From an uncultured Bacilli bacterium (lineage in GTDB: Bacteria > Bacillota_I > Bacilli_A > RF39 > UBA660), in the NCBI GenBank assembly GCA_944329545.1, contig CALVIK010000057.1:1-13266 (forward strand): a stretch of DNA of 13,266 bases, written 5' to 3'. The position numbers were made by a program, and so were the translations under genes. Shown here piece by piece: positions 13,014-13,266 of the stretch. Under the pieces are notes generated by a model. The model worked only from the letters and a program-made list of their open reading frames with translations. It searched no databases and was not told where the DNA came from. How positions within the stretch are numbered: position 1 is the stretch's first letter; every line of letters starts with the position of its first letter.

Positions 13014-13266
13014 ATGAGACAGCGAAAAAGAAATAAAATAATTATAATAGCTTTAACTTTAATAGTATGTATGATGGGCGTAGGTTATGCGGCATTTAGT
13101 ACAAAATTAAATATAAAAGGAAATACGGAAATAAGTAGTGAGTGGAATATAAGAATAATAAGTGCCGATGTTAAAGAAGAATATGGAACAGCCGAAAATG
13201 TTAAAAATAATTATAGTGATTTAACAGCTGATTTAGAAGCTGATTTATATAGTAAAGGGGACTATG
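13014..13266 (+). CDS. TasA/camelysin-like exported protein, paralogue 3 (3' end outside window)
   Basis: The first 84 residues are visible: basic MRQRKRNK, one hydrophobic segment ending GVGYAAF, then SSEWNIRIISADVKEEYGTAENV and LEADLYSKGDY. By hand alignment 58 of 84 positions are identical to the 5640 protein, so these two are recent relatives. AGGTGAT (13004-13010) precedes the ATG at 13014. With the -10 box ending at 12997, the leader would be only about 10 bases. Unlike its paralogues it sits beside a dedicated-looking XRE regulator. Export is inferred from the N-terminus; the role is unknown. Confidence 0.65.
   Translation, partial: MRQRKRNKIIIIALTLIVCMMGVGYAAFSTKLNIKGNTEISSEWNIRIISADVKEEYGTAENVKNNYSDLTADLEADLYSKGDY

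Noticed and set aside
1..13266. CRISPR array, tRNA/rRNA genes, insertion sequences or integrase/attachment sites
   Set aside because: No regular repeat-spacer pattern, tRNA-like cloverleaf, transposase or recombinase frame was seen.

Overview
The window is A+T-rich DNA from a low-GC Firmicute. TGG is used for Trp and TGA acts as a real stop (for example in yidD), so the code is standard rather than mycoplasma-type. The gene blocks dnaG-rpoD-trmK, ylbD-ylbE-rsmD and rpsU-yqeY match Bacilli gene order in reduced form. Together with single-anchor TasA-like proteins this suggests an uncultured, possibly genome-reduced Bacilli or Erysipelotrichia/RF39-type gut bacterium. That placement is inference.

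Layout. Positions 1-150: the 3' end of an unidentified gene and its terminator. 180-764: a decayed C-terminal remnant of the DNA-uptake channel protein ComEC. About 820-1008: a non-coding stretch with four clean hairpins, the last terminator-like, probably a structured RNA. 1062-2001: a hypothetical gene convergent with a DUF6512-like membrane protein gene. 2119-5508: the primase, housekeeping sigma factor and tRNA m1A22 methyltransferase operon. 5640-6137: a first TasA/camelysin-like exported protein. 6163-7716 (minus strand): a TspO-family protein, then an operon of yidD and an orphan ZnuA/PsaA-like lipoprotein. 7820-8320: a second TasA-like gene. 8365-9463: ylbD-ylbE-rsmD. 9530-11885: a bacteriocin cassette made of a C39-peptidase ABC exporter and two very short, overlapping double-glycine precursor genes. 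11986-12661: rpsU-yqeY. 12689-13266: a small XRE-type regulator divergent from a third TasA-like gene that runs off the window.

The most notable content is the cassette at 9530-11885. The two precursor peptides have matched 14-residue double-glycine leaders, a GxxxG motif each, opposite charge, and one Cys each at the third position from the C-terminus. The first precursor has no ATG, GTG or TTG start: the only well-placed initiator after a strong Shine-Dalgarno is ATT. The exporter and precursors form a self-contained two-peptide bacteriocin candidate. No immunity gene is recognisable.

Other points are a perfect inverted repeat inside a consensus promoter controlled, by inference, by the XRE protein; three dispersed TasA-like paralogues; a solute-binding protein without the usual metal ligands; and a recurrent promoter layout (-10 box 15-17 bases before ATG, with AGGTGAT between) that predicts very short mRNA leaders.
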